Positions 26,219 to 34,015 of a stretch of 54,727 nucleotides of DNA are shown piece after piece. Below the pieces are notes generated by a model, which did no database searches, was not told where the DNA came from, and saw nothing but the letters and a program-made list of their open reading frames with translations. The position numbers and the translations under genes are program-made. The stretch is from an uncultured Armatimonadota bacterium (GTDB lineage: Bacteria > Armatimonadota > Armatimonadia > Armatimonadales > Armatimonadaceae). Positions within the stretch are counted from its first letter, which is position 1; each line of letters begins with the position of its first letter. The stretch spans positions 1 through 54,727 of the forward strand of contig CAIVZM010000039.1 in NCBI GenBank assembly GCA_903910385.1, written 5' to 3'.

Positions 26219-29200
26219 ATGAAAAGACTTACGCGGTACGGTGTGTGGATACTGGTTCCGGTAATAGCGTTCTCGGCGCTATCCGGGCTTGCGGCGCCAA
26301 AGGAAAAGCGGAAGTCCTCGCCGCAGTTCAACCGCGATATTCGCCCGATCCTCAGTGAAAACTGCTTCGCCTGCCATGGGCCGGATCAGAACAAGCGAAT
26401 GGCGAATCTTCGTCTGGATGTACGTGAGGATGCCATTAAGCACGGCGCTATTACGCCGGGAAACCCACAAAAGAGCGCACTGATTTCCCGTGTCTTTTCC
26501 ACTGCGGATGCGAAGATCATGCCGCCGCCTTACTCACACAAACAGTTGACACCGTCCCAAAAAGAAACTTTGCGACAGTGGGTTCAGGATGGCGCGATCT
26601 ACGAACGTCACTGGTCGTTTGTTCCTCTGCCTCTCGTTGTCCCCGCTCCGGTGGTGAAAAATGCGGCATGGTCTCGTAACGAGATCGATCTTTTCGTTTT
26701 GTCCCGTCTGGAAAAAGAGAATATAAAACCGTCGCCGGACGCCAGTCGCGACATCTGGCTACGTCGCGTTACGCTGGATCTGACCGGCATTCCTCCCACT
26801 CTGAAAGAGAGGGACGCCTTTCTGGCGGATACCACACCCAATGCTTACGAAAAAGCGGTCGACCGACTCCTGGCAAGCCCGCGCTACGGCGAGCGGATGG
26901 CTCTGCCCTGGCTCGATGTGGCGCGATATGCCGACAGTTATGGCTACCAGAGCGACCAACTCTGCCCGACATGGCCGTACCGCGACTGGGTCGTGAAGGC
27001 GTTCAATAACAATACTCCCTACAATCAATTTATAACGGAGCAACTCGCGGGAGATTTACTGCCCAATCCTACACAGGAGACGCGCCTCGCGACAGCGTTC
27101 AACCGCCTGCACCGTATGACAAATGAAGGTGGCAGCGTTGCCGAGGAATGGCGCGAAGAGGGCGTCGCTGACCGTGTGAAGACGTTCGGAACGGCTTTTC
27201 TGGGGTTGACGACGGAATGCGCCCGTTGCCATGATCATAAGTATGACCCCATATCGCAACGAGACTTCTATGCGTTGACCGCCTTCTTTAATAGCATCAA
27301 CGAACATGGGCTTTATGATCAGGGAGGAATCGTCCCGACGCCGTCCCTTTTACTTCCGACGTCGGAACAGGCGAACGTGATGGCGAAAGCGCGAACAACC
27401 GTCGCGGAAGGCGAGAAAAAGCTGGCGGACGTTCGCCGGGAGCGGGAGTCCGAATTTCAATCGTGGCGCGCGCAGACAAAGACGGCGGTTGTCGCCGACC
27501 GGATCGGGGCGTTCGATTTCGAGCGATTTGATGGCTCGAAATTGCCGAATCTGGTTCCCGGCGCGACTTCCGGCGGGGAACTGAGCGACGCGGTTCGTCT
27601 GGTGCAAGGCAAGAGTGGGAAAGCGGCGCAGTTTGATGGCGAGTGTAATTTGAACTTTCCGGGAATCGCACGATTTACCCGTTATACGCCGTTCACTATC
27701 GCTTTCTGGATGCAGGATGCCCGACAGACGGATGGTGACGCCGTTATCTATCAGGCGTGCGCCGGAACCGATACCGGACCTTACGGCTATGACCTGACCA
27801 TCGATAAAGGGCGTTTGACCGCCCGCATGATGCGGCACTGGCCCGGAAACGCGATTGCCATTCGCACGGTAAATACGGTTCCTGCCAATGTCTGGACGTC
27901 TGTCGCGGTCACCTATGATGGTTCAAGCCGCGCTTCCGGACTTCGGATTTATATCAATGGCAAACCCGCTCCGTCTACAGTTATCGTGGATAAATTGTAT
28001 AAAGGCGTCGGCGTACAGACCCTCGTCTTTGGGCAACGATTCCGTGATAGAGGTTTCAAGGGCGGGCGTCTGGACAACCTCAATCTTTTCGCCCGAAGCC
28101 TTGCTCCGGTTGAAGTGGCGCAACTGTCTTACGAACGTTCGCCATCAGATACGCTGGCGTTATCTTCCCTGAGCGAAGCTGATCTGCGCCAATACTATTT
28201 CTCCGCCATCGATCCTGCGGCGCGACAGGCGACTAAAGCGTTGATGGACGCCCGAATGGCGCTGGTCAACGCGGAGGATGGGCAGTACGAGATTTCGGTA
28301 ATGGAAGAAACACCATCGCCGCGTCCGACTTATGTTTTGTCGCGGGGGCGTTACGATGCGTCAAAAACCGCCGCCAATCTGGTAGGGCGAGAAACTCCGG
28401 CGGGCATCTATCCCTTCCCAAAAAACCTGCGGCGTGACCGTCTCGGCCTGGCGCAATGGCTGACATTGCCGAACCATCCGCTCACTGCGCGGGTAGAAGT
28501 CAATAGGATGTGGTCAATTTTCTTCGGGAGGGGACTCACGGAGACTGTGGAAGATTTCGGGGTTCAGGGGAAAGCGCCGACGCATCCGGAACTTCTCGAT
28601 TTTCTCGCCCGTGACTTCATTCAGACCGGATGGAATGTCAAGCGTATGATGAAGAAAATCGCGCTTTCCCGCACCTATCGGCAGGCGTCCGCATTGAGAC
28701 CGGAACTGCGGGAGCGTGACCCGCAGAATATCCTGCTCGCTCGTGGGCCGAGTCAGCGTCTGAATGCGGAAGCGATTCGGGATTCCGCGCTATCGGCGGG
28801 CGGATTACTGGCAGGGAATCTGGGCGGTCCGCCGGTCAGTCCGTACCAACCGGGTGACTTATGGCGCGAGAGCAACTCCATGAGTCCTGCATACCAGCAA
28901 GGCAAAGGGCAGGAATTATACCGTCGGAGCCTTTACACCGTCTGGAAGCGCACTGCGCCGATGCCGAACATGATGGCGTTCGATGCCGCCAGCCGCGAGG
29001 TCTGCACAGCGCGTCGTGGCTCTACCAATACCCCGCTACAGGCGCTGATCCTGCTGAATGACCCGCAGTTTGTCGAAGCGGCGCGGGCAGTGGGGCAACG
29101 AACGCTCAAGGAAGCGGGTTCGGATGATACGATGCGCGTCCGCTTTGCCTTCCGGTTGCTGGCGGTGCGCGAACCGACAGCTCAGGAACAGAAGTTATTG

Positions 29201-29377
29201 ACCGATATGTATGCCGATCAGAGAGCATCCTTCGCACAGGAACCGGAAGCGGCGGCGAAACTGATTGCAGTCGGGGAAAGTAAAGCGGATGCCTCCCTGC
29301 CGCCCGTAGAACTTGCCGCCGCTACCGCGCTTGCGCAGACCATTTTGAATCTGGACGCTACGGTCTGGAAACGATAA
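26219..29377 (+). CDS. PSCyt1-LamG-PSD1 (DUF1549/DUF1553) cytochrome protein
   Basis: 1052 aa from ATG 26219 (CGGAG upstream); a signal peptide ends at about residue 26. Domain order: PSCyt1 with haem motif CFACH (49-53) and a probable axial Met in KIMPPP; PSCyt2/DUF1549 (about 165-380), which includes a second CARCH; a LamG/concanavalin-like sugar-binding domain (about 440-640); PSD1/DUF1553 (about 760-1040). Such proteins are common in Planctomycetes and are usually paired with a DUF1501 protein, as here (28-bp gap). The function is unknown; extracytoplasmic oxidation or binding of polysaccharides is a common hypothesis. Confidence 0.9.
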   Translation: MKRLTRYGVWILVPVIAFSALSGLAAPKEKRKSSPQFNRDIRPILSENCFACHGPDQNKRMANLRLDVREDAIKHGAITPGNPQKSALISRVFSTADAKIMPPPYSHKQLTPSQKETLRQWVQDGAIYERHWSFVPLPLVVPAPVVKNAAWSRNEIDLFVLSRLEKENIKPSPDASRDIWLRRVTLDLTGIPPTLKERDAFLADTTPNAYEKAVDRLLASPRYGERMALPWLDVARYADSYGYQSDQLCPTWPYRDWVVKAFNNNTPYNQFITEQLAGDLLPNPTQETRLATAFNRLHRMTNEGGSVAEEWREEGVADRVKTFGTAFLGLTTECARCHDHKYDPISQRDFYALTAFFNSINEHGLYDQGGIVPTPSLLLPTSEQANVMAKARTTVAEGEKKLADVRRERESEFQSWRAQTKTAVVADRIGAFDFERFDGSKLPNLVPGATSGGELSDAVRLVQGKSGKAAQFDGECNLNFPGIARFTRYTPFTIAFWMQDARQTDGDAVIYQACAGTDTGPYGYDLTIDKGRLTARMMRHWPGNAIAIRTVNTVPANVWTSVAVTYDGSSRASGLRIYINGKPAPSTVIVDKLYKGVGVQTLVFGQRFRDRGFKGGRLDNLNLFARSLAPVEVAQLSYERSPSDTLALSSLSEADLRQYYFSAIDPAARQATKALMDARMALVNAEDGQYEISVMEETPSPRPTYVLSRGRYDASKTAANLVGRETPAGIYPFPKNLRRDRLGLAQWLTLPNHPLTARVEVNRMWSIFFGRGLTETVEDFGVQGKAPTHPELLDFLARDFIQTGWNVKRMMKKIALSRTYRQASALRPELRERDPQNILLARGPSQRLNAEAIRDSALSAGGLLAGNLGGPPVSPYQPGDLWRESNSMSPAYQQGKGQELYRRSLYTVWKRTAPMPNMMAFDAASREVCTARRGSTNTPLQALILLNDPQFVEAARAVGQRTLKEAGSDDTMRVRFAFRLLAVREPTAQEQKLLTDMYADQRASFAQEPEAAAKLIAVGESKADASLPPVELAAATALAQTILNLDATVWKR

Positions 29378-29405
29378 TTCGGGAAAGAAAGTCCAGAGAT
29401 AAACC

Positions 29406-30896
29406 ATGGAAGAGTTTGACCCGCTGACATTGACCCGTCGCCATTTCCTATCCCGCGCAACACTGGGGCTGGGAACGCTGGGACTGCACTCCCTGTTCGG
29501 AGGAGAGGCGCTGGCAGCTCCCCCTGTCCTCAAAGCGACGGGTGGGCTGCCCGGTATTCCGCAGTTTCCGCCAAAAGTGCGCCGTGTGATCTACCTTTTC
29601 CAGAGCGGAGGTCCGGCGCAACAGGACCTGTTCGATTACAAGCCGCTATTGAATGAGAAATTCGGCGAATCGTTGCCGGATTCCGTGCGCGGAACCCAGC
29701 GGCTGACTGGGATGAGCGGAAATCAGGCGACGTTGCCGCTGGCAGGCTCTGCATTCAAATTCAACCGGTATGGAAAGGGAGGGGCATGGGTCAGCGAACT
29801 AATGCCTCATATCGCCAGCGCCGCCGACGATATCTGCTTCGTGAAGTCGGTCTGGACAGAGGCGATCAACCATGACCCTGCCATCACCTTTTTTCAGACC
29901 GGTTCACAAATCGCCGGTCGTCCCTCGATGGGTTCCTGGGTGACATACGGATTGGGATCGATGAACGCGAACCTACCCGCTTTTGTCGTTCTGGTGACGG
30001 CGGGCGGCGGCGACCAACCACTGTACTCGCGTCTCTGGGGAAGCGGTTTTCTGGATTCTCGTTATCAGGGAGTCCAATTCCGTTCGGGGAAGGAACCAGT
30101 TCTGTACCTTTCTAACCCGGAAGGCGTCTCGCCGCATCGCCGCCGTGCGGTTCTAGATGCCATGAAGGCGCTCAATGGATTGCAGGCGCAACGCGAACTT
30201 GATCCCGAGATCGAATCACGGGTGGCGCAGTACGAACTGGCGTACCGCATGCAGACCAGCGTCCCCGATGTCACTGACCTTTCCCGTGAACCGGACAGTA
30301 TTTTCTCCCTTTATGGCGAGGACGCTCGCAAGCCAGGCACTTTTGCGGCAAACTGTCTGCTGGCGCGTCGCCTTGCGGAACGCGGCGTGCGTTTTATACA
30401 ACTGTACCATCAGGGCTGGGATCATCATGGCGATTTGCCCAATAACATACGCGCTCAGGCGAAGAATACCGATCAGGCAAGCGCGGCGCTGCTCACGGAT
30501 TTGAAACAGCGGGGAATGCTGGACGACACGCTTATTGTGTGGGGGGGAGAGTTTGGGCGCACTTCCTACTCTCAGGGCAAGCTGAGCAAAGACAATTACG
30601 GTCGTGACCACCATCCGCGTTGTTTCACGGTTTGGATGGCGGGTGGCGGCGTCAAGGGGGGATTCTCCTACGGACAGACAGACGCTTATGGTTATAACAT
30701 CGCGGATGCTTCCGGCAACGCGATGACTCCAACGAAGGATGAGTTCACGCCCGGCGCGGTTCACGTCCATGATTTGCAAGCGACTATCTTGCACCTGCTG
30801 GGTGTAGACCATACCCGGTTGATCAACCGGTTCCAGGGCAGGGATTTCCGACTGACCGATGTTCATGGTCATGTGGTCAAAGATATCCTGTCGTAG
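29406..30896 (+). CDS. DUF1501 protein (sulfatase-like fold)
   Basis: 496 aa. Begins with an RR-type (Tat) signal (LTRRHFLSRATLGLGTLGL). The DUF1501 domain has the alkaline-phosphatase-like core FLFQSGGPAQQDLFD, LVVWGGEFGRT-like (TLIVWGGEFGRTSYSQG) and GRDHHPRCFTVWMAGGG. It is the usual partner of PSCyt1/PSD1 proteins, and the two are likely exported and act together. The start is ATG 29406 with AGAGAT upstream. The gene's stop lies in a hairpin that separates it from the convergent GH51 gene. Confidence 0.9.
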   Translation: MEEFDPLTLTRRHFLSRATLGLGTLGLHSLFGGEALAAPPVLKATGGLPGIPQFPPKVRRVIYLFQSGGPAQQDLFDYKPLLNEKFGESLPDSVRGTQRLTGMSGNQATLPLAGSAFKFNRYGKGGAWVSELMPHIASAADDICFVKSVWTEAINHDPAITFFQTGSQIAGRPSMGSWVTYGLGSMNANLPAFVVLVTAGGGDQPLYSRLWGSGFLDSRYQGVQFRSGKEPVLYLSNPEGVSPHRRRAVLDAMKALNGLQAQRELDPEIESRVAQYELAYRMQTSVPDVTDLSREPDSIFSLYGEDARKPGTFAANCLLARRLAERGVRFIQLYHQGWDHHGDLPNNIRAQAKNTDQASAALLTDLKQRGMLDDTLIVWGGEFGRTSYSQGKLSKDNYGRDHHPRCFTVWMAGGGVKGGFSYGQTDAYGYNIADASGNAMTPTKDEFTPGAVHVHDLQATILHLLGVDHTRLINRFQGRDFRLTDVHGHVVKDILS

Positions 30897-30917
30897 CGGC
30901 TTTGCCGCTACGACAGG
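30887..30917. terminator. 14-bp perfect hairpin containing the DUF1501 stop codon
   Basis: CCTGTCGTAGCGGC (30887-30900) pairs with GCCGCTACGACAGG (30904-30917), loop TTT. It lies between convergent genes and probably acts as a bidirectional terminator, although its U-tract is poor. It resembles an intergenic REP-like palindrome. Confidence 0.55.
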
Positions 30918-30925
30918 GTTACAGG

Positions 30926-32398
30926 CTACGACAAGCTGAGCGTCACGACGGAATGGGCGGGTATCTCAACGATAATGTCGCTGTCGGAGAGCTGGGCTTC
31001 TGAGAAGTCGCGCGGCGTCAGAGCGTCCGGATTGTCGAAGGTATTGTGGGCTGTCAGGGCGTCGGAAGTGAGGATACGTCCGGTCACGGTCTGGAAAGCG
31101 TTCCCCCGCAGTCGGATTGTCAGCGATTGAGCCTCCGTTGCATGTGTGTTGCAGAGCGAAATGTGAACCACGCCATCGCTATTTCGGGATGCTGAGACGC
31201 TCAGCGCCGGAATCTTCTTGTCTCCGAACGTATAATCCGACGTTTTCAGGGTCACCGGTATCAATGTTGCATCTTGATGGACTTTGTACATTTCAAAGAT
31301 GTGGAACGTCGGCGTTTTCACCAGACGGGGACCGTCGGTCAGGAGGACAGACTGCAAGACATTGATCGTCTGTGCAAGGTTCGCCATATGCACACGGTGC
31401 GCGTGATTATTGAAAATATTGAGGGTCAGACCTGCGATCAGGGCATCCCGAAGGGAGTTTTGCTGGTACAGGAAGCCAGGGTTCGTTCCCGGTTCGACGG
31501 CATACCAGGCGCCCCATTCATCCACAATCAAGCCAATGCGTCGTTGCGGATCGTGGAAATCCATGATCGCGCCGTGTTTGGTCAACAGCGTATCCATGCG
31601 GAGGGCGAGTTCCATCTGTCGGAACCACTTATCTTCGCCGAAATCGGTGGCGGATAATACCGGCGGCCAATCGGTGGCGTAATAGTGCAGAGAAATTCCC
31701 TGCATCATGTGGAGGGGGACGTTCTTCATGAGCGTCTCCGTCCAGTGGTAATCGTCTACATTGGGGCCGCCGGCGATTTTATACAGAGCGGGATCGCCAT
31801 AATTACGGCAGTAGGTGGCGTAGCGACGGTACTGGTCGGCGTAGAATTCCGCCCGCATGTTACCGCCGCAACCCCAGTTTTCATTGCCGACGCCGAAATA
31901 CTTGACCTTCCATGCCTTTTCGCGACCGTTAGTGCGTCGTTCGTCTGCACGGGGCGAGACGCCATCGAAGTTCAGGTATTCAACCCACTCCGCCATCTCC
32001 TGCACCGTTCCGCTACCGACATTTCCACAGATATAGGGTTCGCAATCCAGTTGTTCGCAGACATCAAGGAATTCATGCGTCCCAAAGTGATTGTTTTCGG
32101 TGACGCCGCCCCAGTGCGTGTTGATCATCGACGGGCGTGTTTCTCGTGAGCCGATGCCGTCGCGCCAGTGATACTCATCGGCGAAGCATCCGCCGGGCCA
32201 GCGAAGGTTGGGAATCTGAAGTTCCTTTAACGCCGCGATGACATCACTGCGGATGCCACGTGCGTTAGGGATCGAAGCGTCATCGCCCGCCCAGAATCCG
32301 CCATAGATACAGCGGCCTAGATGCTCGGCGAAATGCCCGTAGATATGCCGGGAAATTTGTGTATTTCCCTGGTCGGCGTTGAGAATAAGTTCGTTCAC
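30926..32398 (-). CDS. Alpha-L-arabinofuranosidase, GH51
   Basis: 490 aa. Releases terminal alpha-L-arabinofuranosyl groups from arabinan or arabinoxylan oligosaccharides; retaining mechanism. GH51 layout: (beta/alpha)8 barrel with the acid/base Glu in GNENWGCGG and the nucleophile Glu in VDEWGAWY, then a C-terminal beta-sandwich. The start region '[26 protein letters not shown]' matches the family. GTG 32398 is chosen over the open frame's 32449 because TACAAT lies 8 nt upstream, implying a leaderless mRNA, and the extra 17 residues do not match GH51. No signal peptide, so it acts inside the cell on imported oligosaccharides. Confidence 0.95.
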   Translation of the reverse strand: MNELILNADQGNTQISRHIYGHFAEHLGRCIYGGFWAGDDASIPNARGIRSDVIAALKELQIPNLRWPGGCFADEYHWRDGIGSRETRPSMINTHWGGVTENNHFGTHEFLDVCEQLDCEPYICGNVGSGTVQEMAEWVEYLNFDGVSPRADERRTNGREKAWKVKYFGVGNENWGCGGNMRAEFYADQYRRYATYCRNYGDPALYKIAGGPNVDDYHWTETLMKNVPLHMMQGISLHYYATDWPPVLSATDFGEDKWFRQMELALRMDTLLTKHGAIMDFHDPQRRIGLIVDEWGAWYAVEPGTNPGFLYQQNSLRDALIAGLTLNIFNNHAHRVHMANLAQTINVLQSVLLTDGPRLVKTPTFHIFEMYKVHQDATLIPVTLKTSDYTFGDKKIPALSVSASRNSDGVVHISLCNTHATEAQSLTIRLRGNAFQTVTGRILTSDALTAHNTFDNPDALTPRDFSEAQLSDSDIIVEIPAHSVVTLSLS

Positions 32399-32554
32399 AG
32401 GGAGACATTGTACGACGCTGGGGAATTTTCCTTCCCCGGTTGCTGGCAAATCGCCTCACAGTGAAAAAGCGACTGTTAGAATGATGGTTGTCTCTGTTTT
32501 GAGAGTGCAGAGGGAAATCCCTGCCTTCGGACGTTAACTACTCGCATTCAGGAC
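32399..32554. other. Divergent intergenic region between GH51 and the nucleotidyltransferase leader
   Basis: This 156-bp stretch holds the GH51 -10 box and, near its right end, the TTAACT-like -35 (32534-32539) of the leader promoter. A short AGGGAAATCCCT palindrome lies just upstream of it. I see no coding potential. Confidence 0.5.
32407..32412 (-). promoter_or_regulatory. -10 box of the GH51 gene
   Basis: TACAAT on the minus strand, exactly 8 nt before the GTG start 32398. No good -35 was found. Confidence 0.5.
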
Positions 32555-32719
32555 TATAATGCTGTACAGTTTCTCCGATGACGACGAGGGTTCACGCTTT
32601 TGGCGAGGCGCGGACTACCGCTCGATGAACCTGACTGCAGGGAGGAAATTGACTCCTGCACGAGGAATACGCCTTCGCTGGAAACGCCTTAAGACGCTCT
32701 CCAGCGGAGGTTTCTTTTT
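32555..32719 (+). promoter_or_regulatory. Promoter and structured leader of the nucleotidyltransferase gene (candidate riboswitch/attenuator)
   Basis: The -10 box TATAAT is at 32555-32560. The predicted leader is about 150 nt. Three hairpins can be drawn. The first pairs GGTTCA (32589-32594) with TGAACC (32626-32631) and encloses GCGG-ACTA-CCGC (32610-32621) plus CGA/TCG. The second is TGCAG-g-GAG (32636-32644) with CTCCTGCA (32653-32660). The third is CCTTCGCTGGA (32672-32682) with 32700-32710, followed by TTTCTTTTTTTT. The third is an intrinsic terminator whose 3' arm also holds the GGAGG ribosome-binding site of the TTG start at 32720. GCGAGGC (32603-32609) could pair with GCCTTCGC (32671-32678) as an anti-terminator. 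It matches no riboswitch class I know. Confidence 0.6.
32672..32719 (+). terminator. Leader terminator that also sequesters the ribosome-binding site
   Basis: An 11-bp stem (one G-U), loop of 17 nt (32683-32699), then a T-tract at 32711-32721. GGAGG (32706-32710) is in the stem, 9 nt before TTG 32720. Confidence 0.7.
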
Positions 32720-33571
32720 TTGCGAATCCGTAAAGCTGTTATTACCGCCGCCGCGCCCGGACAGCGCGATTTACCTTTACAGACTCTGGTCGACCGGGAT
32801 GGAGTGCGTAAGTCCATTCTTGCGCTTCAAGTCGCTGAGATGGCGGCAGCGGGTGCGGAAGAAGTCTGCATCGTTATCGCGCCGGATGCCGGGGACGCTT
32901 ACCGAACGGCGGCGGCGGACTTTTCTGTACAGGTACGCTTCGTAACCCAACCTGAACCTCGGGGATACGGGCATGCCCTGTGGTGCGCTCGTGAATTCGT
33001 CGCCAGCGAACCGTTTCTCCATCAGGTCGGTGACCATATCTTCATTGGTCCGACCGGGACGCCGCCCGCCGCTGCACAGATCGCTGAGGCGGCGCGAGAG
33101 AATGAATGCGCCATTTCCGGTGTCCAACCCACCCGCGAGAATTTGCTGACATCATTTGGCGCGATTGGCGGACAACGGATGCGCGAAACAGGGGCAAGGG
33201 ATGTTTATGCTATCGAATGCGTTGCGGAGAAGCCGACGCCGACAGAGGCGGAGCAATCCTTGCTGATACCCGGACTGCGAGCCGGGTACTACCTGTGTTT
33301 CATGGGGGCGCACGTTCTGACTCCCGTCGTGATGGAGGCGCTGGATGCTGCGGTGCGGGATGCCGTTCTGACAGGGACGAAAGTGGGGTTGTCGCCGGTG
33401 CTGGATGGACTGGCGCAGCGGGAGAAATATCTTGCCGTGGCAGTTACGGGGCGCCGTTACCATCTGGATGCCCGCTACGGGTTATTGCAGGCTCAGTTAG
33501 CCCTCGCCCTGAGCGGTGAGGATCGCGATATGGTTTTGACGGAGTTAGTCGCGCTTCTGGCGAAACAATAA
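32720..33571 (+). CDS. GalU-like sugar-phosphate nucleotidyltransferase
   Basis: 283 aa. Rossmann-like nucleotidyltransferase that would join a sugar-1-phosphate to UTP or another NTP. The N-terminus (IRKAVITAAAPGQRDLPLQ) aligns with the GalU signature IRKAVIPAAGLGTRFLPAT but lacks the GxGTR loop. QPEPRGYGHALWCAREF resembles the nucleotide-contact segment and DHIF the metal-binding Asp. VAEKPTP is the conserved EKP motif. The loop change suggests altered nucleotide or substrate preference or reduced activity. The start is TTG 32720, inside the T-tract of the leader terminator, with GGAGG 9 nt upstream. Glucose-1-phosphate uridylylation is a guess. Confidence 0.75.
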   Translation: MRIRKAVITAAAPGQRDLPLQTLVDRDGVRKSILALQVAEMAAAGAEEVCIVIAPDAGDAYRTAAADFSVQVRFVTQPEPRGYGHALWCAREFVASEPFLHQVGDHIFIGPTGTPPAAAQIAEAARENECAISGVQPTRENLLTSFGAIGGQRMRETGARDVYAIECVAEKPTPTEAEQSLLIPGLRAGYYLCFMGAHVLTPVVMEALDAAVRDAVLTGTKVGLSPVLDGLAQREKYLAVAVTGRRYHLDARYGLLQAQLALALSGEDRDMVLTELVALLAKQ

Positions 33572-33624
33572 TCAGACCCGACGTTTCCGGGTTCAGGAAA
33601 TTCCCGATTTCCACTCATTATGGG

Positions 33625-33668
33625 AAACTTCCCGCCGTTGTCCTCGAAAGGATGACGGCGGGGAGTTT
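33625..33668. terminator. Long bidirectional hairpin between convergent genes
   Basis: AAACT...CCCGCCGT...TCCT pairs with AGGA...ACGGCGGG...AGTTT around CGAA, with a mismatched centre. It lies between the nucleotidyltransferase (plus) and the small anchored protein (minus). Confidence 0.6.
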
Positions 33669-33704
33669 ACATTAGGGCGACGAATTGCGGTGCGTCACTT
33701 TTCG

Positions 33705-33908
33705 CTATTTGGGCTGACCCGTCTGACCGGACGAACCGCCGACTTTCCCCTGATTTTTATAGAATTCCGCCATGTTCTGATGCTCTGGCGCGGCAAGCGC
33801 CGGATCAGGGTCTTTGCTCTTGAAGTTCAGGCTATACATGCCGTACAGCAACGCTCCGAGGGCGACGACGGCGCCGATTATTGCGGCGGGACCAATTTGT
33901 TTTTTCAT
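33705..33908 (-). CDS. Small membrane-anchored protein, unknown
   Basis: 67 aa. One N-terminal helix (AAIIGAVVALGALLYGMYSL) is followed by a polar 40-residue tail ending in Gly/Ser/Gln. GAGAGGC precedes ATG 33908. Upstream is a perfect AGAACGTTCT palindrome at 33991-34000. It is the last gene of the LacI-led minus-strand group. No family recognised. Confidence 0.7.
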   Translation of the reverse strand: MKKQIGPAAIIGAVVALGALLYGMYSLNFKSKDPDPALAAPEHQNMAEFYKNQGKVGGSSGQTGQPK

Positions 33909-33990
33909 TATATGCCTCTCATATTATCGATATAGGAGCGGTTACATCCGCTTACCGTAAGGATTTGTTGTGATATTTGGTTCTCGTTTT

Positions 33991-34000
33991 AGAACGTTCT
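33991..34000. promoter_or_regulatory. Palindromic site AGAACGTTCT
   Basis: A perfect 10-bp palindrome between the TPR-protein gene and the small anchored protein gene, about 83 bp before the latter's start. Possible operator; a chance palindrome of this length is not rare. Confidence 0.3.
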
Positions 34001-34015
34001 TGAGGATAGGCGCTT

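Noticed and set aside
32559-32945. Plus-strand frame spanning the nucleotidyltransferase leader
   Set aside because: It crosses the hairpins and continues in the wrong frame within the enzyme gene; no ribosome-binding site.
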